Shown here: positions 1-7,376 of the stretch, in pieces
Position numbering within the stretch: position 1 is the first letter of the stretch
How the letters are laid out: every line of letters begins with the position of its first letter
Source: CAZYJR01 sp964647905
GTDB lineage: Bacteria; Desulfobacterota; DSM-4660; Desulfatiglandales; HGW-15
Length of the DNA: 64,000 bases
Reading direction: 5' to 3'
Assembly (NCBI GenBank): GCA_964647905.1
Contig: CAZYJR010000009.1
Coordinates: 1 to 64,000, forward strand
Translations under genes and position numbers: made by a program
The notes under the pieces: model-generated
Told to the model about the DNA's origin: nothing
Database searches by the model: none
The model's input: only the letters and a program-made list of their open reading frames with translations

Positions 1-146
1 AAATCAAACAGGACCGCATTATCGTCTCCATGAAGAAAAAGCGTCATCTCCCCCTTACCTTGGAGATGCTCAATGAGCTCGGCCCGAGAAAAATTCCGTG
101 GCTGGGCAATCGCACCCTACACTTCGAGGCCTGGTCAGCCTCATAA
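1..146 (+). CDS. C-terminal fragment of an unrecognised protein
   Basis: An open frame enters from the left edge (first complete codon at base 3) and ends at TAA 144-146, giving the last 47 residues. The tail is basic at first (KKKRH) and ends in EAWSAS. I do not recognise the family. It lies 150 bases before two IS21-like terminal repeats, so it may be the end of a transposase or a passenger gene of an insertion sequence, but it does not look like the usual IstB tail. The frame could also be chance; only the missing upstream part would decide. Confidence 0.4.
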   Translation, partial: IKQDRIIVSMKKKRHLPLTLEMLNELGPRKIPWLGNRTLHFEAWSAS

Positions 147-532
147 AAAGTAGGGGCATTTATCTGAATGAAAATCGGTGTTAATGATATTTCGTTAAAG
201 AAAAGTTGGTTTTCGGGTCAACTATCATCGTTATGATGGCACCGCCATCCTGGTTAATCCCGTTAAGTCCCGCCTAATCTCGAAACCCAGGGAATTTGTC
301 GCAATTTAAACGGTACAGTGTCGCAATTTAAGCGGTACAAATCCTATTTCAAACGGGACTACTCAGCCTTACTCCTCCGCACGGACGCGGAAGGACCTAA
401 ATCCGACCGTGGTACACTTCCTGGCCCCATACCCAAACCCTGAGCCCGCTTCACGGCCGGCTTTTTTGTGGCTGGAGGCCGGTTACTTTTCCCCAATCTG
501 CTTACATTGTGCTTACTTTGATTTTAGGGCAC
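147..532. other. Gene-free stretch containing an IS end
   Basis: This stretch lies between the left-edge gene fragment and the tRNA-Arg terminator. It is more AT-rich than the rest of the window up to about 350. Apart from the two direct repeats at 297-339 I see no convincing gene. A frame open on the plus strand from 409 runs straight through tRNA-Arg and antisense to the next gene, so it is not credible. Confidence 0.5.
297..339. repeat. Two tandem 21-bp repeats, probable IS21-family terminus
   Basis: Two near-identical 21-mers (297-317 and 319-339) differ at one base and start 22 bp apart. Each begins TGTCGC and ends GGTACA. Multiple short direct repeats ending in TGT/ACA are typical of the termini of IS21-family elements, where they bind the transposase IstA. 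The element would extend left, out of the window, with its outer end at about 339. The other end and the target duplication cannot be seen here. Confidence 0.5.
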
Positions 533-563
533 AAAGAAAGGCTTACGAAATATGCCGTAAGCC
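533..563 (-). terminator. Rho-independent terminator after tRNA-Arg
   Basis: An 8-bp perfect stem (arms 540-547 and 556-563, 8-nt loop) is followed on the minus strand by a T-rich tract (533-539). It sits 12 bases past the CCA end of tRNA-Arg, in the right orientation to end that transcript. Confidence 0.75.
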
Positions 564-574
564 CTTGATTTTGC

Positions 575-651
575 TGGCGCGCCTGGGAGGATTCGAACCC
601 CCGACCTGCGGATTAGAAGTCCGCTGCTCTGTCCAACTGAGCTACAGGCGC
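575..651 (-). tRNA. tRNA-Arg (anticodon TCT)
   Basis: The minus strand folds into a full cloverleaf. The acceptor stem is GCGCCTG/CAGGCGC with discriminator G and an encoded CCA (575-577). The D arm contains AGCTCAGTTGG. The anticodon loop CTTCTAA gives anticodon TCT, and the T arm carries GGTTCGAATCC. It reads AGA codons and has its own downstream hairpin terminator. A tRNA beside an IS end is a common insertion neighbourhood. Confidence 0.95.
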
Positions 652-672
652 GTTTATGTATGCCCCGGAGGG

Positions 673-2085
673 CTAGCCCCCGGCCGCTTGGCTCCGCGGT
701 GGAGGGTTGCCGTGGTCCAGGCCGCCGGTCTGGGGGGCGCAGGATCCTTCCTTTCCGTTCAGGACCTGCCTGAGGAGGAAGTTGGTGTTCCGCTCCAGTG
801 CGTTCATGGTCTCGGCCAGGGCCTTCAACTGGACCAGGCTCTTGCGGGAACGCTCCCTGGAGGGGATATCCAGGGAGGGATCCTCCAGGATCTCTATGAG
901 GCGGCCCAGGGCGGAGGCGTCGAAACGGCTGTTCTTGGTGTAGAGGAGGTCCACCCATTCCTTTTTCACCGGCTCAGGTATCTTGTCGTAGCTCTGGATG
1001 ACCTCGGGCTCCCAGCCGTAGCGGAGCGATTTCTTCAGGCGGCCGACTGCGCGCCAAACATCGTCTCTATGCTTGCCGTCGGTCTGCGCCTCTTCAAAGA
1101 GCTGACGCCAGCGATCCACAATCTGCATATTCACCCAGCTCTCACCCATTTCCGGGGGTAGAGAGAGCTCCAGGAATCGGTTCTGGACCTGCACCAAATC
1201 GTTCCTCAGGGAGTCCCGCCCGTTGCCCAGGTGCTCGGCCAGTTGGTTGAGCTCATTGATCGCCTCTCGCTTTCCGTCCTTCTCACTTCGATGCTCGAGG
1301 AGGATCTTCTCCCATTGGTCCCTGAGGAAGCCTATCTCCTGCTTGACGAGTGAGAATATGAGCCCTGTCTTGGTAACCGCATTCCTCAAGGAGTCGGCGA
1401 GGATGTTGCAGGCCTTTAGCCGATCATTGGCCAGTTGCTGCATGGCCTCGAGGGAATCCTGCCTGAACTGATAGGACAGGAGCTCGGTGCCGAGGCTCCT
1501 GGAGAGCTTCTTTATGACCCGGGTCTCGTGGCTTTCGATGCGAATGGATCTAGGGCGGAAGTGGATCTTTATCACGGCCACAACCACGTATTCGCTGTCC
1601 GCCCAGATGATCTCACCCTTGTAGTTCCGGGGATACTCGAGGAGCGAGTATATGTTCTGGTTGAGATCCGCCTTGCGCACCAGGACGGGCTCCATATGGT
1701 GGAAATCTTCCCACACTCCGTCCACTTGCAAGCGGACACTGCGGCTGTCGTTAACCGGGTCTTCCGCGGTCCAGCTCCTCTGCTTCTCCACGCACCACGC
1801 CATGGCCTCCAGCGGCCGCCCGGGTTCGTCTCGGTACTCCCGCCAGGGCCTGCCCGGGGGGTTGTACTCGGACTTCTCCGGCAGGCCCCACGAGATCACC
1901 TCCCGCTTCTCATCGATATAGCCGGATGTCACCCGCGTTGCAGTCAAGTCGGGCGGCCTGCCGATTCGGTAGATAGTCCCTTTAAACGCATTCGGAAGGC
2001 AGAAGAGGATCGTCTCGATCATGCCTTTACAGGCCTTTTCCAGCGCCTCCTTTTCAATGGTGATGGACAACTCCTGACCCTCCAT
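673..2085 (-). CDS. Hypothetical protein, about 470 aa, helical C-terminal half
   Basis: I do not recognise this family. The first 220 residues look like a mixed alpha/beta domain (for example IIWADSEYVVVAVIKIHF) without a catalytic motif I can name. The remaining 250 are strongly helical and charged, with possible coiled coil around residues 260-320. There is no signal peptide or membrane segment, so it is probably cytoplasmic. A GTG at 2112 extends the frame by nine codons, but ATG 2085 follows the purine-rich AAAGAG at a suitable distance and is preferred. The gene is monocistronic, transcribed away from the PAC2 gene, with a candidate promoter at 2142-2170. Codon use matches its neighbours. 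Confidence 0.7.
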   Translation of the reverse strand: MEGQELSITIEKEALEKACKGMIETILFCLPNAFKGTIYRIGRPPDLTATRVTSGYIDEKREVISWGLPEKSEYNPPGRPWREYRDEPGRPLEAMAWCVEKQRSWTAEDPVNDSRSVRLQVDGVWEDFHHMEPVLVRKADLNQNIYSLLEYPRNYKGEIIWADSEYVVVAVIKIHFRPRSIRIESHETRVIKKLSRSLGTELLSYQFRQDSLEAMQQLANDRLKACNILADSLRNAVTKTGLIFSLVKQEIGFLRDQWEKILLEHRSEKDGKREAINELNQLAEHLGNGRDSLRNDLVQVQNRFLELSLPPEMGESWVNMQIVDRWRQLFEEAQTDGKHRDDVWRAVGRLKKSLRYGWEPEVIQSYDKIPEPVKKEWVDLLYTKNSRFDASALGRLIEILEDPSLDIPSRERSRKSLVQLKALAETMNALERNTNFLLRQVLNGKEGSCAPQTGGLDHGNPPPRSQAAGG

Positions 2086-2141
2086 TTGAACTCTTTCACA
2101 TGAGGAAGCCACTGATTAACAGTTCGGTATTTGTGGAAGAG

Positions 2142-2170
2142 TACTTAAGCGCTTTTTATCTCTTTGTCAA
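2142..2170 (-). promoter_or_regulatory. Candidate sigma70 promoter for the 470-aa gene
   Basis: On the minus strand TTGACA (2165-2170) is followed after 17 bases by TAAGTA (2142-2147). The -35 is perfect and the -10 weak. It lies about 57 bases upstream of the preferred ATG. Confidence 0.45.
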
Positions 2171-2229
2171 TACAATAGTGTAGCTGACTGGAGCTTGACA
2201 TTAATGACCCTCACTGGCAGACTTGGGTA

Positions 2230-3084
2230 ATGTCTACCCGGGACGTAATTGTTGAGCACACGCCGCATCTTGACGCACCGCTCTTTATAGCCGGCTTTGA
2301 GGGTTGGGGCAATGCCTTGAATGTGTCTAAAGGCATGCTCGACTTCATGATCCGTGCGATGGAAGCCGTGCCCTTCGCCTACTTGCGCGGAGACCCTTTC
2401 TATCGTTACGACGAGACACGCCCCCAAGTCAACATAGAGTACGGGCGGCTAAAGGAAGTGGCCTATCCGGGCGGCACCTTCTACGCCGTACCGAAGGATA
2501 GGTGCGGCCGCGACTTGGTCCTTTTCGCCTGCACCGAGCCTCACCTGCAATGGCACAGGTTCGGCCGGGCCGTTGGCGGGATATGCTCCCTTACCGAAGC
2601 TGCTACAGTGATAACACTCGGCAGCATGTTCGACGACGTCCTTCACACGGACGTCATGGTCTCGGCCATATCCAATCGGGACCGGACCCTCTCGGAGCTT
2701 GGCGCCCACCGCGTAGTCCCGTCCAATTACTCCGGGCCCTCTGCGGTCCACTCGGTCGTACAAGAGGAGGCCGCCGGGGCCGGGAGGGAAGCAGTGAGCC
2801 TCTGGTGCCACTGCCCGTATTATCTTCAGGGCACCACTCACTTCGGCCTCCTCTCCCACCTGGGATCCATTCTGGCTGCTTGGGGGCGGTTCCGAATGGA
2901 CACCTCGGAGCTTGACGCCTCTTGGCGGGACGTCAACAAGCAGATTCAGGAAATCATAGACAAGAACCCCGAGCTCCAGCAAATGGTCAACGATCTCCGG
3001 AAGGCCAAGGTGAAGGGGTCCTGGGACTCCGCCAAGCGCCATGACAATGTAATACACCTGGAGGAGTTCCTAAAGCCCGGCTAA
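2230..3084 (+). CDS. PAC2-family protein (proteasome assembly chaperone-like fold)
   Basis: The 284-residue product has the hallmarks of the PAC2 family. It opens with a strand-rich start and the signature AGFEGWGNALNVSKGM (about residues 19-34). A central segment reads VGGICSLTEAATVITLGSMFDDVLHT. A later one reads GLLSHLGSILAAWGRF, followed by a helical tail. Bacterial members are soluble and have no settled function; in archaea and eukaryotes relatives help proteasome assembly. No proteasome genes are visible here. The gene stands alone on the plus strand and overlaps the 3' end of the sirtuin gene by 4 bases, tail to tail. The ribosome binding site before ATG 2230 is weak. Confidence 0.85.
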   Translation: MSTRDVIVEHTPHLDAPLFIAGFEGWGNALNVSKGMLDFMIRAMEAVPFAYLRGDPFYRYDETRPQVNIEYGRLKEVAYPGGTFYAVPKDRCGRDLVLFACTEPHLQWHRFGRAVGGICSLTEAATVITLGSMFDDVLHTDVMVSAISNRDRTLSELGAHRVVPSNYSGPSAVHSVVQEEAAGAGREAVSLWCHCPYYLQGTTHFGLLSHLGSILAAWGRFRMDTSELDASWRDVNKQIQEIIDKNPELQQMVNDLRKAKVKGSWDSAKRHDNVIHLEEFLKPG

Positions 3085-3824
3085 GAGCTCCTTTGGAGCA
3101 CCGCTTCAACCAATGCCGGCACCACGTGACCCGCCTTTCCCTGCAAGAAGACATCGGTCATGGATCCGGTCAGGTGAGTGGGCTCTGTATTGACCTCGAT
3201 CAGCTTAGCACCCCTCTCCTTGGACATCACCGGGATGGTGTTGGCCGGAGACACAGCGGCTGACGTACCCACCACCAACACGGCCTCGGCCTCGGAGGCG
3301 AGCTGAAAGGAGCGGTTCAGGGCGTCCAGCGGTATGGGCTCCTCGAAAAAGACCACGTCGGGTTTCAGCGGCTTGCTGCACGCACACCTCGGGGGATACT
3401 CCCCCCTTTTCTCGTCGGCTCTGTAGCCCTTGCCGCACCAGATGCAGCTCAAGGTGCTGGAGTTGCCGTGGTACTCGATCACATTTCTTGACCCGCCCTT
3501 TTGGTGCAGATTGTCAACGTTTTGAGTAATGACGTAATGGAGGTAGCCCATGCGTTCCAGCTCACCCAGCCCCAGGTGGGCGGGATTGGGCTCGGCGCCC
3601 GCCACCAGCTCCTCCATCTCCCGGAGCATTCTCCATACCTTTTCAGGATCGCGGCGGAACGCTCCTATGGTGGCGTACTCGGCCGGATCGTACCTCGCCC
3701 ACAGCCCTGACGCGCTCCTGAAGTCAGGGATCCCTGACTCAACGGATATTCCCGCACCCGTAAGGGCCAAGGTAAGCCGCGATCCCTGGATGATCTCCGC
3801 TGCCTGCTTGATCGCTTGATCCAT
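3081..3824 (-). CDS. cobB: Sir2-family NAD-dependent protein deacylase
   Basis: This 247-residue sirtuin removes acyl groups from lysines using NAD+. It has the NAD-binding motifs GAGISVESGIPDFR (residues 23-36) and TQNVDNLHQ (100-108), the catalytic His in YHGN (H119), and a zinc site with Cys 127, 130, 147 and 149. The YxxR pair typical of SIRT5-like desuccinylases is not apparent, so substrate preference is open. It is the last gene of an apparent operon with the His-rich protein and CooT, 45 bases downstream of CooT. That context is unusual and hints at a link to metal or CO metabolism, which is inference. Confidence 0.92.
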   Translation of the reverse strand: MDQAIKQAAEIIQGSRLTLALTGAGISVESGIPDFRSASGLWARYDPAEYATIGAFRRDPEKVWRMLREMEELVAGAEPNPAHLGLGELERMGYLHYVITQNVDNLHQKGGSRNVIEYHGNSSTLSCIWCGKGYRADEKRGEYPPRCACSKPLKPDVVFFEEPIPLDALNRSFQLASEAEAVLVVGTSAAVSPANTIPVMSKERGAKLIEVNTEPTHLTGSMTDVFLQGKAGHVVPALVEAVLQRSS

Positions 3825-3869
3825 GAAAAAACCCCTATGAGCTGCTTGTCCGAGCCGTGTGATCGATTC

Positions 3870-4058
3870 TCAGGCCGGCTCGAGCAGAATTCTTCCGTCC
3901 GAGCTGGTATAGCGCTTGATGCGCGCTTCGAGCGTCCTCTGCTCCCCGAATATGTTGACCATCCTGACTCTATTGTCTTCGACCTCCACCTCGTCCACGC
4001 TCTCCAGGACCATCTCCTCGGCCTCACCCCTCATCAAGTAGGCGTTGGCTTCACACAT
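3870..4058 (-). CDS. cooT: CooT-family nickel-binding protein
   Basis: The 62-residue product begins MCEANAYL and matches the CooT family. CooT homodimers bind one Ni(II) through the N-terminal Cys2 and serve carbon monoxide dehydrogenase maturation in Rhodospirillum. Cys2 is present, and the compact beta-rich body ends with ARIKRYTSSDGRILLEPA. A strong ribosome binding site (AAAGGAGT) lies 8 bases before the ATG. No CO dehydrogenase gene is in the window, so the client is unknown. It is the middle gene of the operon that starts at 4292. Confidence 0.85.
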   Translation of the reverse strand: MCEANAYLMRGEAEEMVLESVDEVEVEDNRVRMVNIFGEQRTLEARIKRYTSSDGRILLEPA

Positions 4059-4091
4059 CGCCTTACTCCTTTCGGCACGCCGCCGGCTCGC

Positions 4092-4292
4092 TCATTCAAG
4101 AGCGGCCAGGGCCTTCCTCATGTAATCAGTGCTCTGGGCGGTCAAACGGGTCATCTCCCGCATGTGCCCGGCGCTCTCCGTCTTGCCCGCTTCCTCCAAC
4201 TGAACGGCAAAGAGCTCGTACTCCTCTTGGTGGTGCTCATTGTGCTCTATCCAGTGCTCCAGTCTTATCCTGGCCTTTTCTACAAAATCCAT
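4092..4292 (-). CDS. Small His-rich helical protein upstream of cooT
   Basis: The 66-residue product is predicted all-helical and carries a cluster of possible metal ligands, HWIEHNEHHQEEYE, at about residues 13-26, plus HMREM further on. It has no signal peptide. The first gene of the three-gene operon, it follows a GAGGAGG site 11 bases before the ATG. I recall small proteins of this kind beside cooT in other genomes, but cannot name a characterised family. A role in nickel handling is inferred from context and the His/Glu cluster. Confidence 0.75.
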   Translation of the reverse strand: MDFVEKARIRLEHWIEHNEHHQEEYELFAVQLEEAGKTESAGHMREMTRLTAQSTDYMRKALAALE

Positions 4293-4334
4293 AAGGCTAC
4301 AGTGCCTCCTCTCTTCCCTTTACCACTCCGTTAA

Positions 4335-4363
4335 ACTCTACCAAGCGGGGAACAGGCTGTCAA
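4335..4363 (-). promoter_or_regulatory. Sigma70 promoter for the His-rich/cooT/sirtuin operon
   Basis: On the minus strand TTGACA (4358-4363) is followed after 17 bases by TAGAGT (4335-4340). It is 43 bases upstream of the ATG at 4292. Confidence 0.65.
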
Positions 4364-4458
4364 CGCCGCTCGCTTCGGTCCCCGAACGCCCTGAGGCGGG
4401 ATCTTCCCTGGCATCCTACCCATATGGGAATTGCATTTGCTACCCGTGGACAAGAGCG

Positions 4459-4488
4459 TTGACAATAGGACATCCAGTCGGGGATAAG
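4459..4488 (+). promoter_or_regulatory. Candidate sigma70 promoter for the hybrid kinase
   Basis: TTGACA (4459-4464) is followed after 18 bases by GATAAG (4483-4488). The start codon is 39 bases downstream. It lies back to back with the minus-strand promoter at 4335-4363. Confidence 0.5.
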
Positions 4489-4526
4489 TCAGGGTTGGGC
4501 AAGTCTTCACGCTCACGGAGGCCGTG

Positions 4527-6962
4527 ATGAAGAGACGCTTCATGATATACCTTTTGCTGGTAATCGTCTTCTCCTCGGGCTCGGTCGCCCTGACCTTGGG
4601 TCTTTACGGGCACCGGAGCATGGAGGAGATATTGGAGGATCAAAAAGAAGACCTTTATGCCTCCATCAGGAACGCCTTTATATCCTTTGATCAAATCCTC
4701 TCCTTGATCGAGAGGCCCATGCGGGATCATGCGGAACAAGCAGTGCTGGAGATCGCGAAAAAGGTCACCAATAGGCGGGGAGAGCTGCTTGACCGGGAAT
4801 TCGAACCCCGCGACCTCCAGGCCCTGGCCCGCGACCACGGTGTATCCCAAGTCTACCTGATAGACCGGAACGGCCGGGTGGTCAATTCATCTCTCCAGGA
4901 CGATATAGGCCTGGATCTTTTCGGTCTTTCTCCAAATTTCGAGAAATTTCTCCGCTCTGTCTACGGGCGGGGCGAGGTGGTCAGCAACAGGATAACCATA
5001 GGGGTGAATACGGGGCGTATGAACATATTCACCTACTACAGCCCTGAAGGAGCTGACTATATCGTGGAGACTTCGAGTGAAGTCCGTTCATTTGTGAACT
5101 CCCAATATGGTCCCAAGTACTACGACTTTATTTTCAAAGACCAATTCTTGAATCTAAAGCAGGGGAATCGCTATCTGAAAGATCTAAATATCTATATCAG
5201 TGGATCGGATCCTAAATCTTGCTGGTCTATCATGAATCAAGGTGAAAGATTCGAAGAAGACTTTGATATAATTTTGAAAGTAAATGAAGAAGGTGAAGTC
5301 CGTTTCGATAAGGGTGATCGTTCTGTAATCTATACATCTTTCAAGTTGGCTGACGTAAATTTTCAATTTACGAATAAACTCTTTATCAAATTGATATACG
5401 ATTTTGCACCCCTTCATCAATTTAGTCGAAATACAGCAATATTTGCTTCTATATGCTGTATAGGCATAATTATCCTTGGTTTTTTGATCTCTTCCAGGAT
5501 TTTCAACAAAGCCATCCTTAGACGAATCGCTGGAATACATAGTTCGCTTGACCGCATTGCTGGCGGTCAATACGAGGACCGGGTATCTGTCGGCGGCGAC
5601 GACGAACTTACCCGGATCGCCGAGAACATAGAGAGGATGAAGGAGAACATTGTCAGCAGGGAGGAAAGGCTCCTGGCAAGCGAAGAAGAGCTGAAGGAGC
5701 GCACCCGGCAATTGGAGCGCGCCAGGGACGAGCTGGAAATGCGTGTTCAGGAGCGAACCGCGGACCTGACCGAGACCAACAGGCTCTTGAGCCAAAAGAT
5801 CGAGGAGCGAAAGCGCATGGAAGAGGAGCTCCTCAAGGCCCGAAAGCTGGAGTCGGTCGGTGTGCTGGCGGGCGGAATAGCCCACGATTTCAACAACCTG
5901 CTCACGGGAATCCTTGGAAACATCACCCTGGCCGGGCTGTACCTCGAGGACAGAGAAGAGGCGCGCAGGCTCCTGGCGAGCGGTGAAGACGCCGCCCTCA
6001 GGGCCAAAGACCTGACAAACCGGTTTCTCACCTTCTCCAAAGGAGGAAGCCCGATCCGCGCCCCGGCCTCACTGGCCGAGGTCTTGAAGGCCACTGTGGA
6101 GATGAGCCTGAGCGGCTCGAACGTCAGGCCCGTCTTTGCCATAGACGAGGACCTGCAGACCGTGGAGATCGATACCGGGCAGATCACACAGGTGATAAAC
6201 AGCCTGGTCCAGAACGCCTTGGAGGCCATGCCGTCAGGGGGCACGCTGGAGATTCACGCCGCCGATATCCACATATCACCGGACGATCCCAATCCGGACT
6301 TCCCCCTTCAGCCCGGGTACTACGCCAGGGTGAGCATCAAGGATCATGGACGCGGCATACCCGCCGAAGACCTCCCTCGTGTCTTCGACCCCTATTTTTC
6401 CACCAAGGAAAGGGGGGCTCAGAAGGGAATGGGCCTGGGGCTGGCAACCGCGTATTCCATTATCCGCGCCCATGACGGGCATATCGCCATAGACTCGGTA
6501 GAGGGCGAGGGAACCACGGTCCGGTTCGTGATCCCCGCCATGCGCCCCGCTGAGAGCGGAGAGACGGAGCCTTCGGGCGCCGGGAAGCTCCGGGTGCTGG
6601 TAATGGACGACGAGGAAGTAGTGCGCGATATCTGCTCCCGGATGCTCCGATACATGGGACATGAGGTCATTCTCGCCCAAGACGGCGAGCAGGCGATCGA
6701 TCTTTACGGCAAAGAGATGGAATCCGGCCGCCCCTTTGATGTGGTAATCCTGGACCTCACCGTCCCCGGCGGGATTGGGGGCAGGGAGGTCATTCAGAGG
6801 CTCCGCGAGCTGGACCAGGGTGTGCGGAGTATAGTTTCAACCGGATATGCTCATGATGCCGTAGTCACCCGGTATCGAGAATACGGATTCTTATCGGTAG
6901 CATCCAAGCCTTACAGCATGGAGGGGCTGCAGGCGGCACTCCGGGAAGCGATGAAATCCTAA
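4527..6962 (+). CDS. Membrane hybrid histidine kinase with C-terminal receiver
   Basis: The 811-residue protein has an N-terminal membrane helix (about 4-26), a periplasmic sensor of about 270 residues with a PAS/Cache-like YLIDRNGRVVNSS, and a second helix near 300-320. A HAMP-type linker and coiled coil follow. The HisKA motif AGGIAHDFNNLL has phospho-acceptor H453, and the ATPase motifs are VQNALEAM and GMGLGLATAYSII. A C-terminal receiver has acceptor D743. ATG 4527 is chosen over the GTG at 4524 because of the spacing to ACGGAGG. It converges with the receiver gene at 6959, overlapping 4 bases. Bases 5090-5530 (end of sensor and second helix) are far more AT-rich than the rest. The ligand is unknown. 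Confidence 0.9.
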   Translation: MKRRFMIYLLLVIVFSSGSVALTLGLYGHRSMEEILEDQKEDLYASIRNAFISFDQILSLIERPMRDHAEQAVLEIAKKVTNRRGELLDREFEPRDLQALARDHGVSQVYLIDRNGRVVNSSLQDDIGLDLFGLSPNFEKFLRSVYGRGEVVSNRITIGVNTGRMNIFTYYSPEGADYIVETSSEVRSFVNSQYGPKYYDFIFKDQFLNLKQGNRYLKDLNIYISGSDPKSCWSIMNQGERFEEDFDIILKVNEEGEVRFDKGDRSVIYTSFKLADVNFQFTNKLFIKLIYDFAPLHQFSRNTAIFASICCIGIIILGFLISSRIFNKAILRRIAGIHSSLDRIAGGQYEDRVSVGGDDELTRIAENIERMKENIVSREERLLASEEELKERTRQLERARDELEMRVQERTADLTETNRLLSQKIEERKRMEEELLKARKLESVGVLAGGIAHDFNNLLTGILGNITLAGLYLEDREEARRLLASGEDAALRAKDLTNRFLTFSKGGSPIRAPASLAEVLKATVEMSLSGSNVRPVFAIDEDLQTVEIDTGQITQVINSLVQNALEAMPSGGTLEIHAADIHISPDDPNPDFPLQPGYYARVSIKDHGRGIPAEDLPRVFDPYFSTKERGAQKGMGLGLATAYSIIRAHDGHIAIDSVEGEGTTVRFVIPAMRPAESGETEPSGAGKLRVLVMDDEEVVRDICSRMLRYMGHEVILAQDGEQAIDLYGKEMESGRPFDVVILDLTVPGGIGGREVIQRLRELDQGVRSIVSTGYAHDAVVTRYREYGFLSVASKPYSMEGLQAALREAMKS

Positions 6963-7351
6963 GTAGGGCGCTCCCGGAACAGGAGGGTCTTGGCGCGGGC
7001 CAGAACCTGATCAGGGTCGAAAGGCTTGGTGAGATACTCGGCCGCACCGCATGCCAGCCCCTCCTCCCGGTCGGCCGCCTGGCCCTTGGCTGTGAGGAGT
7101 ATCACCGGGATCCCCGAGGTCCCGGGCCCCGCCTTTATCCTCCGGCACAACTCGAACCCGTCCATATCCGGCATCATGATATCCAGGAACACCAGCGAAG
7201 GCGGCTCCTCTTGGATCAGACCCAGGGCCTCGCGCCCGGAGGCCGCTGAGATTATCTCCACGCCGTGTTCCTGCTCCAGTTCCTCCAGGGTCTGCTCCAG
7301 GAGCGTCCTTACGTGGACCTCGTCGTCAATGATCAATACCTTTGGAGACAT
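6959..7351 (-). CDS. Single-domain response regulator
   Basis: The 130 residues comprise only a receiver domain: acidic pair at IIDDE (residues 8-10), phospho-acceptor in FLDIMMPDMDGFEL, switch Thr in ILLTAKG, and Lys in YLTKPFD. There is no output domain, so it likely works in a phosphorelay or by protein contact. It is the last gene of the cyclase-kinase-receiver operon, 25 bases after the kinase, which is its likely phosphodonor. Confidence 0.92.
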   Translation of the reverse strand: MSPKVLIIDDEVHVRTLLEQTLEELEQEHGVEIISAASGREALGLIQEEPPSLVFLDIMMPDMDGFELCRRIKAGPGTSGIPVILLTAKGQAADREEGLACGAAEYLTKPFDPDQVLARAKTLLFRERPT

Positions 7352-7376
7352 GCCTAAGGTCCCTCCCTTCCCCCTT

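Noticed and set aside
409..1161. Long plus-strand frame over tRNA-Arg and the 470-aa gene
   Set aside because: It runs through the tRNA and antisense to a better gene; its product has no coding character.
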